Shown here: positions 30,140 through 42,600 of the stretch, piece by piece | Position numbering within the stretch: the first letter of the stretch is position 1 | Layout of the letters: every line of letters begins with the position of its first letter | Origin: Aphrophora alni | Lineage: Eukaryota > Arthropoda > Insecta > Hemiptera > Aphrophoridae | Length of the DNA stretch: 64,000 nt | Assembly: GCA_963513935.1 (NCBI GenBank) | Contig: OY740772.1 | Coordinates: 100,149,340 to 100,213,339 of the forward strand | Reading direction: 5' to 3' | The notes under the pieces: generated by a model | Seen by the model: the letters and a program-made list of their open reading frames with translations, nothing else | What the model was told of the DNA's origin: nothing | Databases searched by the model: none | Program-made: the position numbers and the translations under genes

Positions 30140-32870
30140 TGTTACAAATAAACAAAAATTAAAGAATATATTTTGTGAAAAAATTAACTAACACTTTTAT
30201 TACACCTTAAGTTTACTTTCGTAGTAACTTACTTGGATGGATAACATTTCTGGAAATTATAGGGCCGTGAAAATTGAAGGATGGAGGTTGAAAATGATGA
30301 GTTACAAAGAGAGAAGGGGAGTGATTGGTTGAACAAAAATTGTTTGATGTAACACAGATTTAAAAGATATTCTTGATGTTCAATCTCAATTTATTCAAGA
30401 GATTCACAATTTTATAATGAATAAGAAAATATGTATTTTTTTACAAAAGTAGTAAACTCACAAGAAATAAAAATAGCAAAAGAAATCAGCTTTACAAAAA
30501 CAATGACAGGTTTTATATAAATCTACAAAACCGTACAACTAAATTTCTGTCATGTTGTATAATATCATTCTTTAGCTATCAAACATTACTAAAAATGTCT
30601 AATAAGTAAAAAATGAAAAAGTAGTAAGATTGCAAATTACTTTACCTTATTACAAATTTAGCTTAGCACTTCAGAAATATTGTGATCTTAAAAATTAAAA
30701 TAGATGGTTAAGGAGTTAGAATTTATTTGTTAAAGTAATAAAGAATAAACAAAAGACTGAAACCAAAAAGTAACTTCAAAATTTATAACAGACCAATGTC
30801 GTAACAGCCTTGATCAAACTTTTTCAATTTTAATTTGATTTAATATATAAAATAATATTTAAAGTAAATTATTACGCTAATAATGAGTCATATTTTAATA
30901 TATTACACTTTTCATATTTATTTAAAATTAAATACATTAATTAAGATTTATATGATATTAATTGTTCATAAATTTGATTAAAATATAAAAATTAAAAAAT
31001 ACTATTCTCTCGTTAATTGTAAAATTTTGTGAGGTAAAATGAATAGTGTTAAAACATGAATGAAGGACTAAACTAATAACTGCTTCACTGTAACTATCAT
31101 TGCCAGACGTTCTTAACGTGTTTTACAAGCCTCATAAAAAATTCCAAAATTAAACGACAACTGTAGATACTAATTATATATATTTTTTTACTCTGCATAA
31201 TAAGTACAATATAAAAAGCTTGATAGATTTTTTTTTTTTTTAAATTCACAGAAGTAAAAAACTTTTAAAAGTTACAAAAGGGCCACCAACTGTCTGAAAC
31301 TACACAGATGGCAGCTAAAATGATAACAAACTCTCTTAGAAGTTAAATAACATTGAACGTGTAAATTTAATTTATTTCAGAGATGTTTTATAGTGTGAAG
31401 TCAAAGATAAAGTGTGTATAAATTACAGTAGTTAAAAGAAATCAAATATGAGGGAAGATTTAATTTTTAAATGAAGTATTTCTTTTTAAGATCGTGTTCA
31501 CTGCACAGCTGTTCAGAACATTCTTTTTAACCAATGATGTAAACATAAACACAAAATAAAATAAGAAATTTAAAACAGCTGAAAATATGAGTTAAAACTG
31601 TTGTAATGGTAAAACATCTATTAGAATCTTTGTAAAACTGCAATAATGTTTATGGTTGCTGTCAACATTAACAATATGGTTGCTGTCACTTAAGGGAATA
31701 TTATACCTTGAAATTAAACTTTATCCAGTGAATAACATGAACTGATATTTCGTTCTAAGTTTGGATATAGAACTAGCATTTGTAAGGTTCAGTTTTATTC
31801 ATAGTGGGTTAAGTTTATCAATTTAATTGTTAGCTGTTAACTGTTTCTCTATATAGAAGTTGTATATCTGTTTGCTATAATGAGCAACAAAACACTTGTG
31901 GAAGCATTAATCACCAAATGAAATAAAACACAATTTTCCACAATAAACACTTTATTTGTACAATACGATATAATCCAAAACAATATTTCAATGACCAATG
32001 TAAATTTTCTCAGTTGTCAAATTCACACAAACAATAATGGTTCTGAAATACAAGGTTATTATAAGGTCTTCTAGTTTTGTATTGAATAAATATAGTATTT
32101 ATTGTGTGGAAATTGTACTTCCATTAAATGGTTGTTAATATGGCTTAGTATAATTAAAATATTTTTCTACTAATGTACTCGTACATAGAAGTATTAGAGG
32201 CACAAATGATATCTGTTCACACATAAAGATTTAGACGAATAAAATACCTACACATGAGTGAATTATTAAACCTCCTGTTAGTCAATTAGTTATATTTGTT
32301 GTGAAATTATTTTTCATGAATTACTCAGAATTTCTTCCTCATTATGTAAAATTACAAAATTAAAGTGTAATAAAAATTATATATCGACTTAACTGTAATT
32401 GTTAAACTACCATGCACTTTTTTATATGTTATACAAATTTAATTTAAAATAAAATATGTTTTTACAATGAAGAACGTATAAAACAAAGCCCAAGACGAAT
32501 TTGTAATAACTTACATATGGTGAAAAATCATAAATTATGTTTACAATATTCTTAACAGATATATCAGGTATTTCATTAAAAGTCTGCTTTTTACTTTTTC
32601 ACATATATTTCGTCCTAATATAGAGAACGTTAATAATCGATATTTAGTTTTAGCAATATATCTGTTTCGAAGAAAAATTGTTCGCCATCTTTACAGAAAT
32701 GCCGGTTTGAAAATTAACATCAAAAACACAAATAATCAAGTAGTTTTAAGAGTAGTAATTTCTCTAATTTGCCGCTACCGATTATGTTCAAATTTTAGTG
32801 AAATTTGATGAATTTGTGATAAAAATGTTAATTTAAGTTTGGTAAATAAATCTATGTATTAGTGTTTGTT
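30140..32870. other. 3' flank of copy C
   Basis: An AATAAA-type signal lies near 30147, about 10 bp after the stop. Sequence homologous to the flanks of B, E and G runs to about 30860. Beyond that I see AT-rich DNA without a gene. Confidence 0.5.
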
Positions 32871-32879
32871 TCTATGAAT

Positions 32880-33980
32880 GGTTAAACTACAAAATTGCCA
32901 TTACTCATTAATAGTTACTGGGTAATGATCATTTCTTATCATAACTATTTATATTTCCCGTTTGTTAGTGATTTAGGTTACAAACGTGGAAAAATTAGAA
33001 TTTTTTGATAAAATGTCAAGTTTCAAAAATGAGTTATCAATAAAACAAATTACATTACCCACGACTGGTCACAGATTAGTTGCCATTTCATACAAGTATA
33101 TTTATATTTTACACTTTTTTTTGTGATTCAGGTGCAAAAATTACTAAAATTAAAGGTTTTTGATAAAGTCTTAATTATTTAATCAATAAAAATTGCATTA
33201 ATCACGACTGGTCACAGTTTAGTTGCCGTTTCATAGGAAATATATTTATACTTTACATTTATTATTGATTTAGGTACAAAAATTACTGAAATTAGAGTTT
33301 TTTTGATAAAGTGTTAACTTTCAAAATTGTTTAATCAATAAAAATTGCATTAATCACGACTGGTCACAGTTTAGTTGCGGTTTCATAGGAAATATATTTG
33401 TTTTTATTTACATTTATTATTGATTTAGGTGCAAAAATTACTGAAATTAGAGTTTTTTGATAAAATGTTAACTTTCAAAAATGGTTAATCAATAAAAATT
33501 GCATTAATCACGACTGGTCACAGTTGAGTTGACATTTCATGGAAAATATTTATGTTTCACATTTACTAATAATTTAGGTGCAAAATATGTAAAATTTATT
33601 ATTTTTAGTAAAAATTTTAACTTTCAAAAATGGTTAATCAATAACAATTGCATTACCAATGACTGGTGACAGTTTAGTTGGTAACTAAACTATATTTCAT
33701 GGGAAATATATTTACATTTCACATTTATTAGTGATTTAGGTGCAAAACGACTAAAATTAGAGTTGTTTTGATAAAATGTTAACTTTTGAAAATGGTTAAT
33801 CAATAAAAATTGCATTAATTACCACAGGTCACAGTTTAGTTGCCATTTCATGGCAAATATATTTGTTTCACTTTCACATTTACTAATAATTTAGATGCAA
33901 ATATGTAAAATGTATTTTTTTTTAGTTAACTTTCAAAAACAGTTAATTAAAATCAATACCCACGTCTTAAGACAGTTTGA
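32880..33980. repeat. ~150-bp tandem repeat array downstream of copy C
   Basis: About seven degenerate units have a spacing of 149 to 162 bp, measured between successive gttaactttcaaaa phrases (33313, 33467, about 33616, 33778). Each unit also has cacgactggtcacagttta and catttattattgatttaggt. A stray unit is at 35640-35770. Related units lie at 15950-16260 and 44260-44830, always downstream of a plus-strand family member. Confidence 0.85.
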
Positions 33981-34355
33981 GAATCACTCAATTCGCTCAA
34001 GTATAAAAATAAAAAAAAGCCTAAGCACAAGTTGTAATGCGAAGTCTTAAAGCGTTAACACTAGGAAAGCTTGAACGAACAAGATTAGTATTGTCTGTGA
34101 AAACTAATTTTGTAATTATTCATAAAGTTAACAAAAGCAATAAATGTAGTAATCATTAAGAGCGATAAATGCACAAAAAGATATTTAAAACAACTAAAAC
34201 TACAAAAGTTATAACATAGAGAAGAGAAGGGGGAAATTAAAATTTTAAAATGAAAGGAAATTGAAAAAAAACAAAGTTAAGGGAGTTGTTGAGGAGTAGC
34301 GAAAGAGGGAGAGTAATAAAAAAAACAATTAAAAAAATTAAAGAGGGAAGTAATA

Positions 34356-34400
34356 AAAAACCCCTTAAGTAAGTTAAACAGTCATACTTAAGGGGTTTTT
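34356..34400. repeat. Short perfect hairpin
   Basis: The arms aaaaaccccttaagta and tacttaaggggttttt enclose a short loop. It is isolated, with no gene ending here. Confidence 0.7.
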
Positions 34401-34599
34401 AAAAATAACAAGCAAAATAATAATAATTTTTAACTTCAATAAATAATAAAAATGACGAGGAAATGTTACCATACAGATTAGTAATTAATTTATAAATACA
34501 AAAGTTGTAGACGATTAATGTGTAAAAACTTAAAATAGAGTTTTAGAACGGTTAAAGGTAAGAAAAGAATAGTAATTAAACGCCAACTTCAAAAGGAAG

Positions 34600-35265
34600 T
34601 TCAAGAACGAAGCGAGATACCAAAAAGTGTTGAGATACAATTTCGTTATATGCATAGGAAACAACTGTGGTAAACCAAAAAACCTTATCAGTGAAAAAAC
34701 AATTTTCGAAAAAAAACAAACAGAAGTTACACCAAAGTGTCATAACTCCAAAACTATGTGGACGTTTCTACAGGAAACAGATGAAGAGGATTCCGAAGAT
34801 AAAAGCAAAATTAATGAACTAAATAAAAAAAATGCAGTGATAATAAGAAAACAATCAAAGTTACTTTCAAAATTGGACAAATTCATGTAAAGAACGCTGA
34901 TCTACCGAAACGAAGATGTTTAGCGAATTTTAAAATATTATCATGGATAATAGAGTATTTCTGGATAAAAGGAGACTCGGTATAACTTCACAAATCGTCA
35001 ATATTTACTTAATACGCAGAGGGAATTATTTTGGGAAAAGTCAAGTTATATTGGCACGAAAAAAACCCTCAAACCCGGAGCACCAAATTGTCTGTTGAAG
35101 GACGGACACTCTTCTACAATATCTCGGCAGAACAGGAAGTCGCCAGGAGAAGCAGCTACATTTCATCACATTTCGAACTTGAAAATCTTTTTGGACTTCT
35201 AGAGACGGAAACAGCAGTACAATTAGAAAATATCTGGATCATCACTGCAGCACCATAAGTGTTAA
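34600..35265 (+). other. Two short unassigned reading frames
   Basis: The frame 34627-34890 (87 codons) is lysine-rich with an acidic patch TDEEDSEDK and a possible short coiled coil (INELNKKNAVIIRKQSKLL). The frame 35031-35258 (75 codons) has a coherent mixed composition (WHEKNPQTRSTKL, VARRSSYISSHFELE). Neither matches a family I recognise. Base composition differs from the AT-rich surroundings. They could be remnants of a transposon ORF1. Confidence 0.25.
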
Positions 35266-36189
35266 AAGTACCTATATACAAATTTATTGGAAACATTAAA
35301 AGGGGATAAGACATAGAATAATTTTTTAAGAAATAATCTTTGAGAAATTAAAATTCAAGCTAACTGTTTTGGCCATTCTACTCTGAATATCTAATTGTTA
35401 TTTATATGTGAAAATATATGTTTTTGTGTTCTGAGTTATTAAAACTTGTTTGTGAAAATTTCAAAAAAATTTAAAGTAAAATTTCAGGAAATTAAATTTA
35501 AAACATTTTCAAGGGATTAAAATCATAAATTGAAGAATTTTGTGTATTCATTTCTTAGAAAACCAAAATTTATGTATGTTTTCAGGTGGATATTTTAAAC
35601 ATTTATGTGTGTGCTCTCTAGGTTAAGGTGCAAAATCGTGTAAAAAGTAAGTAAGTTTTTGATATAATATTAACGTTCAAAAATGGTTAATCTATAAAAA
35701 TTGCATTATCCACGACGCATCACAGTTTAGTTACCATTTCATAGCATTTATGTTTCACGTTTACTAATAATGCTATGGTTCCTTATCTAGTATTTTGATT
35801 ATTCTACTAAAATAATCTTTCTTACCTAGAATTACTCAATAGCAGCAATTAAATATTAACCCCTTAATCAAATACATTGAAATAATCCGTTACACAATAA
35901 AAAATTGTAGTTCTGTTATATATAAATAAGATACTTACAAATTTCACATTTCTAATCCTGTATTGCCCTTCCGAAAATACACAAATAAGGTAAATCAATG
36001 AAATAGATTTTATCCGGTATTAGCTCACCGGCATACCTCCTTTCACAATGGTTAGCACTAGAGATTCAGATTTAAGACAAAAATTTAACTTTTTTCAATT
36101 AAAAATAATGTTTAACTTTGAAAAATAACGAGTTTGTAAAATTGACCGAGGTTTGCATGAATCAAAACTATTTTACATTTTCTAATAAA

Positions 36190-36925
36190 TTTTATCAACA
36201 ATTAGGAGATACAGCAATTGGCAAATGGCCTACCACCGTTTATAGCATATCTCTTCTTGAGTTAATTTGAAGACTAGTCACAACGTAACCTTAAATATTT
36301 AAATGTGGTCGTGGTATGTAGATAACATGTTTGCAATATTAGATCCTAAAGAATGTAGTGTTGATAAATTTCTTGTGTAAAATTTACTCATGAAATAGAA
36401 CCAAATAATACTTTACTTTTCTTAGACCCGTTATGTACAGTATTAGAAAAATTGAATTTGATAATTACAGAAAACCCACTAATAATATCAGATTCTTGTT
36501 AAATAAATCCAACCACTGTAACCAACATAAATAAGCAACATTTGAAATTATGGTCAACAGAGCCATTCATATTCCTCTTATCCATAAACGTTTAAATTAG
36601 CTCAATTCCATGGGTCTGACCCTTTAGCTATTTATAACATAAAAGAAAACGGAGATTATAAAATGTTAGAAAAAATTCTACGACACTAAAAACAAAAGTC
36701 AGATATATCAGTTTACCTCACAACTTATCCCTCACCAAATTACTTTATTTTCAATAATTTTGATCTTAAAATAACTTACTAAAATCAAAATTCCCTTAAA
36801 AATATATTACTCAATCTTAAATATAATTCTGATTTGGAGAAGTTGGGAATGTATAAAATAAATTGTAAACCATTTCATAAGAAATACCTTGGAAAAACTA
36901 AAAGACAATATAGTTACTAAAGACT
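36190..36925 (+). pseudogene. Penelope-like element relic (RT to GIY-YIG)
   Basis: Frames in order resemble a Penelope-type protein. First comes WSWYVDNMFAIL (the reverse transcriptase catalytic region, with DN where YVDD is usual), then EPNNTLLFLDPL, then KSNHCNQHK and IMVNRAIHI before the connector. From about 36830, LEKLGMYKINCKPF and KKYLGKTKRQY are the start of the GIY-YIG endonuclease. Stops and frameshifts are frequent. It is complementary in extent to the C-terminal relic at 16985-17165. Confidence 0.65.
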
Positions 36926-36929
36926 GTAA

Positions 36930-37480
36930 TATATCAGGTTAACTTTGGTCAATTACATGTTATATATAATTTAATACACTATAATAGCAGTCAAAACCTA
37001 GTGAGCTCTGGTAGCACACGGCTGTATTACAAGTAAAATGAAAGTATAATACACTCTAATGGTTGTCCAAAATAGTAGTGTACTTTGGTGGCCGACAGTT
37101 ATATTATATTTGGTGGCACAGTGTTATATTAAAACATAATACACTATAAAACCGCAGTGAAAACTTAGTGCTGTCTGTAAAGAGTTAAAATATAACATCA
37201 CAAAATATCTCAGGTGTCACATACGTTCACAGTTCTGATATTAGAGTTATATGATAGTGTAATAACACTGTAAATCTCAGGTTAACTTTTGTCAACTACA
37301 AGTCATAATACACTATAATAACAGTAAAAACCTAGTGAGATTTGTTAGCCCACGGCACAAAGTTATATGAAAATATAATAAACTATATTGCTTGTTCAAA
37401 ACTGTCCGTTCTGGTGGCTAATACACAGTTATATTAAAACATATCACCACAAAATATCTTTGGTTAAATTTGGTCAAGTG
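36930..37480. repeat. Tandem repeat, ~343-bp period
   Basis: Two main units start at the tcaggttaactt phrase (36933 and 37276), with a partial third near 37459. Each contains aatacactataataa-cagt-like and cctagtgag phrases. No coding content. Confidence 0.7.
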
Positions 37481-37984
37481 ACCAAATGGAAGCTCGTGAT
37501 TAGCCGAATTCTAAACTGCCCCTATTCTCTACTCTTAAGCGCTATTTGCTGACTTTTCACTGAACAAGGGAAGGTTAATTTTTGAAAATGGATTTGCGTG
37601 GTGGTTCCACAAGTCAACAACTGTAAATGAAATTAGGTAGCAGTGACTCATGTAGTACACTGTGCGGCCTTCAGTCTTTCCGCTTATATAATTTTGTTTC
37701 AAGTTTTATTGCAGCCATTTTACATCATGGACCCATTTCCGTTAAGCTGGGGTTTCCTGTAATCATATACAAGAATCAGTTACAGCAACATTTATAAAAT
37801 TAAACTTGAACAATACAAGAATTTTATAGTTCATAATATATATTATCAACAATTTTGTTTTGTGGTGATACTTTATTAATTTTGCACCTGTTATTTGTTT
37901 CAAACAAAACTGTTATTCACTAATATAAGATATATTTTTGGTATTTTGTAACAATTTCAGGAATCGTCAGACTTGTAAAAGTCA

Positions 37985-38243
37985 TTTATGTTCGTTTTAT
38001 TTTCTTCTGTGGCCCTTTTCCGCACTCTGACGGAGCACAACTATCTCAAAGCCCATCTACACAGAATCGTCATAGCAGACGAAGACACCTGCCCCCTGTG
38101 CCAAGCAGGAAGAATGGACAGTGAACACCTCTACCAATGTGCCCAAATTCAGTCAATACCGCAGACCACAGTCAGTCTATACTGGGAGGCTCGGCGTCGA
38201 ATGGCAGAACAGCCACGGACGGGCGTTGGATAAAGTAAAGTAA
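37985..38243 (+). mobile_element. 5'-truncated non-LTR retroelement end, (TAAAG)n tail
   Basis: The frame ending at 38233 encodes NYLKAHLHRIVIADEDT, then the C-x2-C-x7-H-x4-C knuckle CPLCQAGRMDSEHLYQC, then YWEARRRMAEQPRTGVG. The stop lies inside TAAAGTAAAGTAAG. It belongs to the same family as the fragment at 5425-5652 but differs in sequence, so it came from a separate insertion. Only the 3' end of the element is present. Confidence 0.65.
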
Positions 38244-38249
38244 GTATTT

Positions 38250-39500
38250 TTTAGAAACTTAATGGACATCGGAGACAGTTGAGAGTACCTAGAAGTAGAG
38301 GTAACTAGTAAAGGTAAAAGTAACTGACAGTGGTGGTAAGGTCCCCTTCATATAATTGCTGCCTTGTTACAATGAGGACTGTGATTATATTATTGGCCTT
38401 CTTACAGAACAATTATAATTTTAAAATATTTATGTATTAGAAAATTGAACTACGACAATTTGAAGAATATCTGGCCAGTCTTAGGACCTGCATCATCAAT
38501 GAGTTTTTAATTTAACGTTCTTGCACGGTATGGTAACTGCGAGACTACCGATGCAGATATTTTGAGCAGTCTACTACTTTGCTCAGATTTTTTCCAGTTC
38601 CGAGGTGGAGACTAATGCAGATGACCCACTCACAACCCATGATGATGATGTCAAAAGTCTATCTAAGTGAGTTTATTGTATGTAAGCAGCTTGCTCATTA
38701 TAATTGTAATGGTTTCAGAGCTGGTGTCAGTAGTGTATCTTATTACATTATAGATGGGTACAGTAATGCAATATTATGTATTAGGTTTTTACAATATTTT
38801 TGTGTGTATTAATTCTCTCCTAAACATTAGTTTTTACACTAATATAATATGATTGTTTGATTCGATCACAATGAACGTAATTGTGCGATTGGTCAAGGAT
38901 AAAGTAAATTAGTCAGGGAATTTCATAAGGTGGTATCACTCTAAATACACCCAGTGATGTTTTGGCAAATTAATTTTTTTTAAAATTTCATTTTAAACAG
39001 TCGTTATTAATTTTTGAAGAAATGACGCTTTAAAATATTGTTACTCTGTATTTAATGTTTTTGTCCAATATATGTTTTATGTTTAATGTTTTTACCAATT
39101 GTATATGAATCGTAATATATTTTTACTTGTTATTTTACACATAGGTTGGATTATTAATCTTAACAACATGTCACTAAAATTTGAACGAAACCGGTAGAGC
39201 CTATACCGAGAACTTACATATTTTAAAACGCAGACTCTGTGGCAGTTTATTTTAGTTTCTTACAGACCTCTCCACATTTTTGGTGAAATGAATACTGTTA
39301 CGTTTTATTGTGGTTCTTAGAAGCTACACTTAAATAAAATATTTTTAATACACTTAATATAACTAATTTTGTAGTCTACGTTTCCTTGCATTTACGTTTC
39401 CCCCTCCCCTTCCCCACATTCACACCTCGCGTGGTGCAAACGAATGTAAGATAATCTTAATTTTTGAAATGGATAAAATAAGTTTGTTTTAAATAATTAA
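38250..39500. other. Spacer upstream of copy D
   Basis: No supportable gene. Only the last few hundred bases match the 5' flank of the other units (for example around 39410-39480). The remainder shows nothing recognisable. Confidence 0.4.
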
Positions 39501-39630
39501 TCTGATTTATTAAAACCCTCTTTTATGCTACACTTGACTTATCTTCACTGACACGATAACTATTATTTCTGATAACGAACTCCATACATAAGCAGTAAGC
39601 TTGAGAAGCAGCAACAGAGAAATCAAGAAA
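39500..39630 (+). promoter_or_regulatory. Promoter and 5' leader of copy D
   Basis: The family block is present: aaaccctcttttatgctac, then gacttatcttcactgac with the GATA-type core at 39538-39544, then ccatacataagcagtaag (a weaker TATA-like element, about 45 bp before the ATG), then the gagaagcagcaacagag leader. Confidence 0.6.
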
Positions 39631-42600
39631 ATGATATTTAGATCAATATTTTGGTTTACCGTTTGGCTATCTGTTGTTTTAGTGGCATGTTACGTAACTG
39701 AAAAAGCTGTAGTGTATGATACTAGAAATGGGAGTCACCACATCGAAATGGGTTTTAGAAATCCAGATGATATGTAAGTGAAATAGCAAATTTGTATAAA
39801 TATTGTTAATTTTTAGTATGTCTTTTCTCATCTTCAGATATCAACAAACAAATGTCCTTCAACTAACGTTAAACCACAAGTTATCTAAATAAGTGTACAC
39901 TAAGTAAATTATACAAAAACATTACACAATATTTCCTACCCAACCATCACAACTAAACCAAATAAAGACCAACCACCATCTTTGAAAAATGTTTATATGA
40001 GCCTAAATTTGCTACACTTGTGGCATAAAAACATCCTCTCTATAAATCATATTTGATTAAAATTGAGCTCCAATGACGGCGGTTATTGTTATAACGTTTT
40101 TTTGTTATTGTGTTTTTGTTTTTGCGAATTATTTCTGCATTATAATTTATTTTTACTTGCAATTATGTGATTCGATTTTGAGAAATTAAGTATTCCAAAA
40201 TATATTAGTAATGTTAAACTTAGGTGGTTAGCTGCACCAAGTGTTTATCTTGATGTATTCACAATGTTTTATTTCTATAAATGTAGTATTATTATTATTA
40301 TTATAACAAAAACAGAACAAAAATTTAACAACTGTCTAAATATGTTGGTTTATTTTAGAGCACAGTCTATATTTTCTGTGCAACTAAATTCTAACCAAGC
40401 ACAATAACTTCACCACTTAAATTCAAAATGTAATACAAACAAATCCAGGAAATCATAAAGGTAAAATATCATGGAGGTATGACCTAACAAACAATGGTAC
40501 AGTTGTGCATGGGTTCGATTTGGATATTTTGTAAAATCCAATTAATGTACAATTAAACCTAAAACAAATTATTTGTACTAAATATTTTAAAGTTAATAAT
40601 TAACAAAATGTAGACAAGGAAAGGTTGAATTTAGAGTTAAGAAGGGAGATCATAGTAATGGCTTACTAAGATTGTAATTAATTACGATTCAAAATTAAAT
40701 GTTCTAGTATCTTTTGACGATAGACTAACGATGAAAGTATTATTTTAATTGGTTCACTAATTTTATGATAAAAACGATATTAAAAGCTTGTCAAAATTTA
40801 TTCAGATAACTTTCATAATCGGTTTGTCATTTAAAACACAGGTAAGGTAGGGGAGGTTAAAAGTACACACCTAGTGGTTTCTTTGATATATCTACGGAAA
40901 TAATAAAGATATCTACATCAAAATTTCTCAGAATGTTCTTTAATAACTCTTTAAAGGTCTTTTATTTTTTACCTTGATTTTTGGAAGGGGTAAAGTTGAA
41001 TGAATTCCGGCAGTAGGTTTTGTGGTATTTAAGTTTTCTTTGTTTAGAGGAGCTAGGTTTAACAGTTCTAAGACTATACCAACTGGTTCATTAACTAACT
41101 CCCTTGAGTCGTCCAAAGAATCAGCCAAAGTTTCATTTGTCTGTTTGGTAATTTGAGCCAGAAAATCATTTGTTTGGTCTATGGATTGAATATAATTTTG
41201 TTGGTACTTAGGTCCAGCTGGAATATGCTCTGTTTGGTTTTCAAGACGAGCTGGACCCTCATTTTGTGGTTGATCCGTTACTAATGAAGGTGCATAAAGT
41301 GTTTCGTCTATAACATCTAGATCAAATGGTTCAATCCCGGTAGCTTTGAAAGCTTATTCTGCTATCTTTATTTTTGCTGTGGCAGAATAGCTTCCCCTAA
41401 AATAGCTGCCATATCCGTTAACCTTTTGACATGACTCGGGTATTGCATGAGGCATTTTTCAGTTTCAGCAGCAAAAGTATATGTAAGAGGGGCAAAAAAT
41501 CCTTGATCTAAGGGCTGTATTGCATGAATTTCATATGGAAGGGGAAGAGTCAAAAATGTTTTTATTTCATTTTTGGGTGTCAATATCTTAGGCGTTCTAC
41601 TTGGAACCGTTGACAAGTCAGTCTCATCCATATTAAATTTCCTGTGAGGTGGAAATTTTTTACAAGGCAGCAATTCTTAAAATTTTCATAAAATCTTGTT
41701 ACTTGGACTTTATTAAACCTCACTGTTCTTGCCATACTGCATTGTTCTGGTACCCAAACAAATAAATTATACCGCTGATAAAATTCTTTAGCCATTCCTT
41801 TTTAAGAAACTTTTTTCCCTCATTATTAATTTGCTCAGATACTCCATTCATTTCAGCATTATCAAAGGCAACTTTCATGACGTACTTCCTTGTCAACCAA
41901 TAAAACCTGGAATCCATTTATGCGGAGTCATTCCACAGTATTAAACAATTGAAAAAGGACTGAACTTATTTATTCCATAAAACTAGAAGAGGTCAAATTG
42001 TTCTAATAATAGAAAAGGAATATACTTTGATTCATTTTGTATAAAGAAAAAAGGCATTAACAAAAGAACTGTGGAATAAAACACGATAAAAATGGTCATT
42101 CATGAACAAAAATTTGCTTGTGAGGCAAACAGTACTCAGGGAGGTTAAGAGTACTCAGTGCTGTGTACTCTTGGCATCTCTTGTAGTATTTTACAAAATC
42201 GTCGCTAGGTTCCAGCCCCGTGCAGTCACTGAAAACCGTACTAGCCTCAAACTGGAGTTCCTCGTGGTCATCTTCGTCTAACTGTGGAATGAAAATATTT
42301 TTCTGTTGTATGATGCTATTATGGTTTTCTTCATGGAAACAAAACAGGGCATACACACTTTAAATTTTCTGAGATCATAAAATATATTCACTTTTGGACT
42401 ATAGCAAAGATGTTCCAAATGTACATATGCATTTTCACTTCTCAGATTCTGTAGTAATGGGAATTCACCTTGCTAATTATGTGAAATGTTGACTCATCAC
42501 TAAAAATTAAGTTGCCAAAATTTTGTCGCTAAGGGTACATTTTAGGCATACTTGCAGGATCCTTACCATACTGGGTATTGAAGTCGCTTTGAATTATAAT

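Noticed and set aside
32880..33980. CRISPR-like array
   Set aside because: Units are ~150 bp, degenerate along their full length, with no short exact repeats and unique spacers, and the DNA is eukaryotic. It is an ordinary tandem repeat.
34356..34400. Rho-independent terminator
   Set aside because: The hairpin and T-run look similar, but the context is eukaryotic with no upstream gene.
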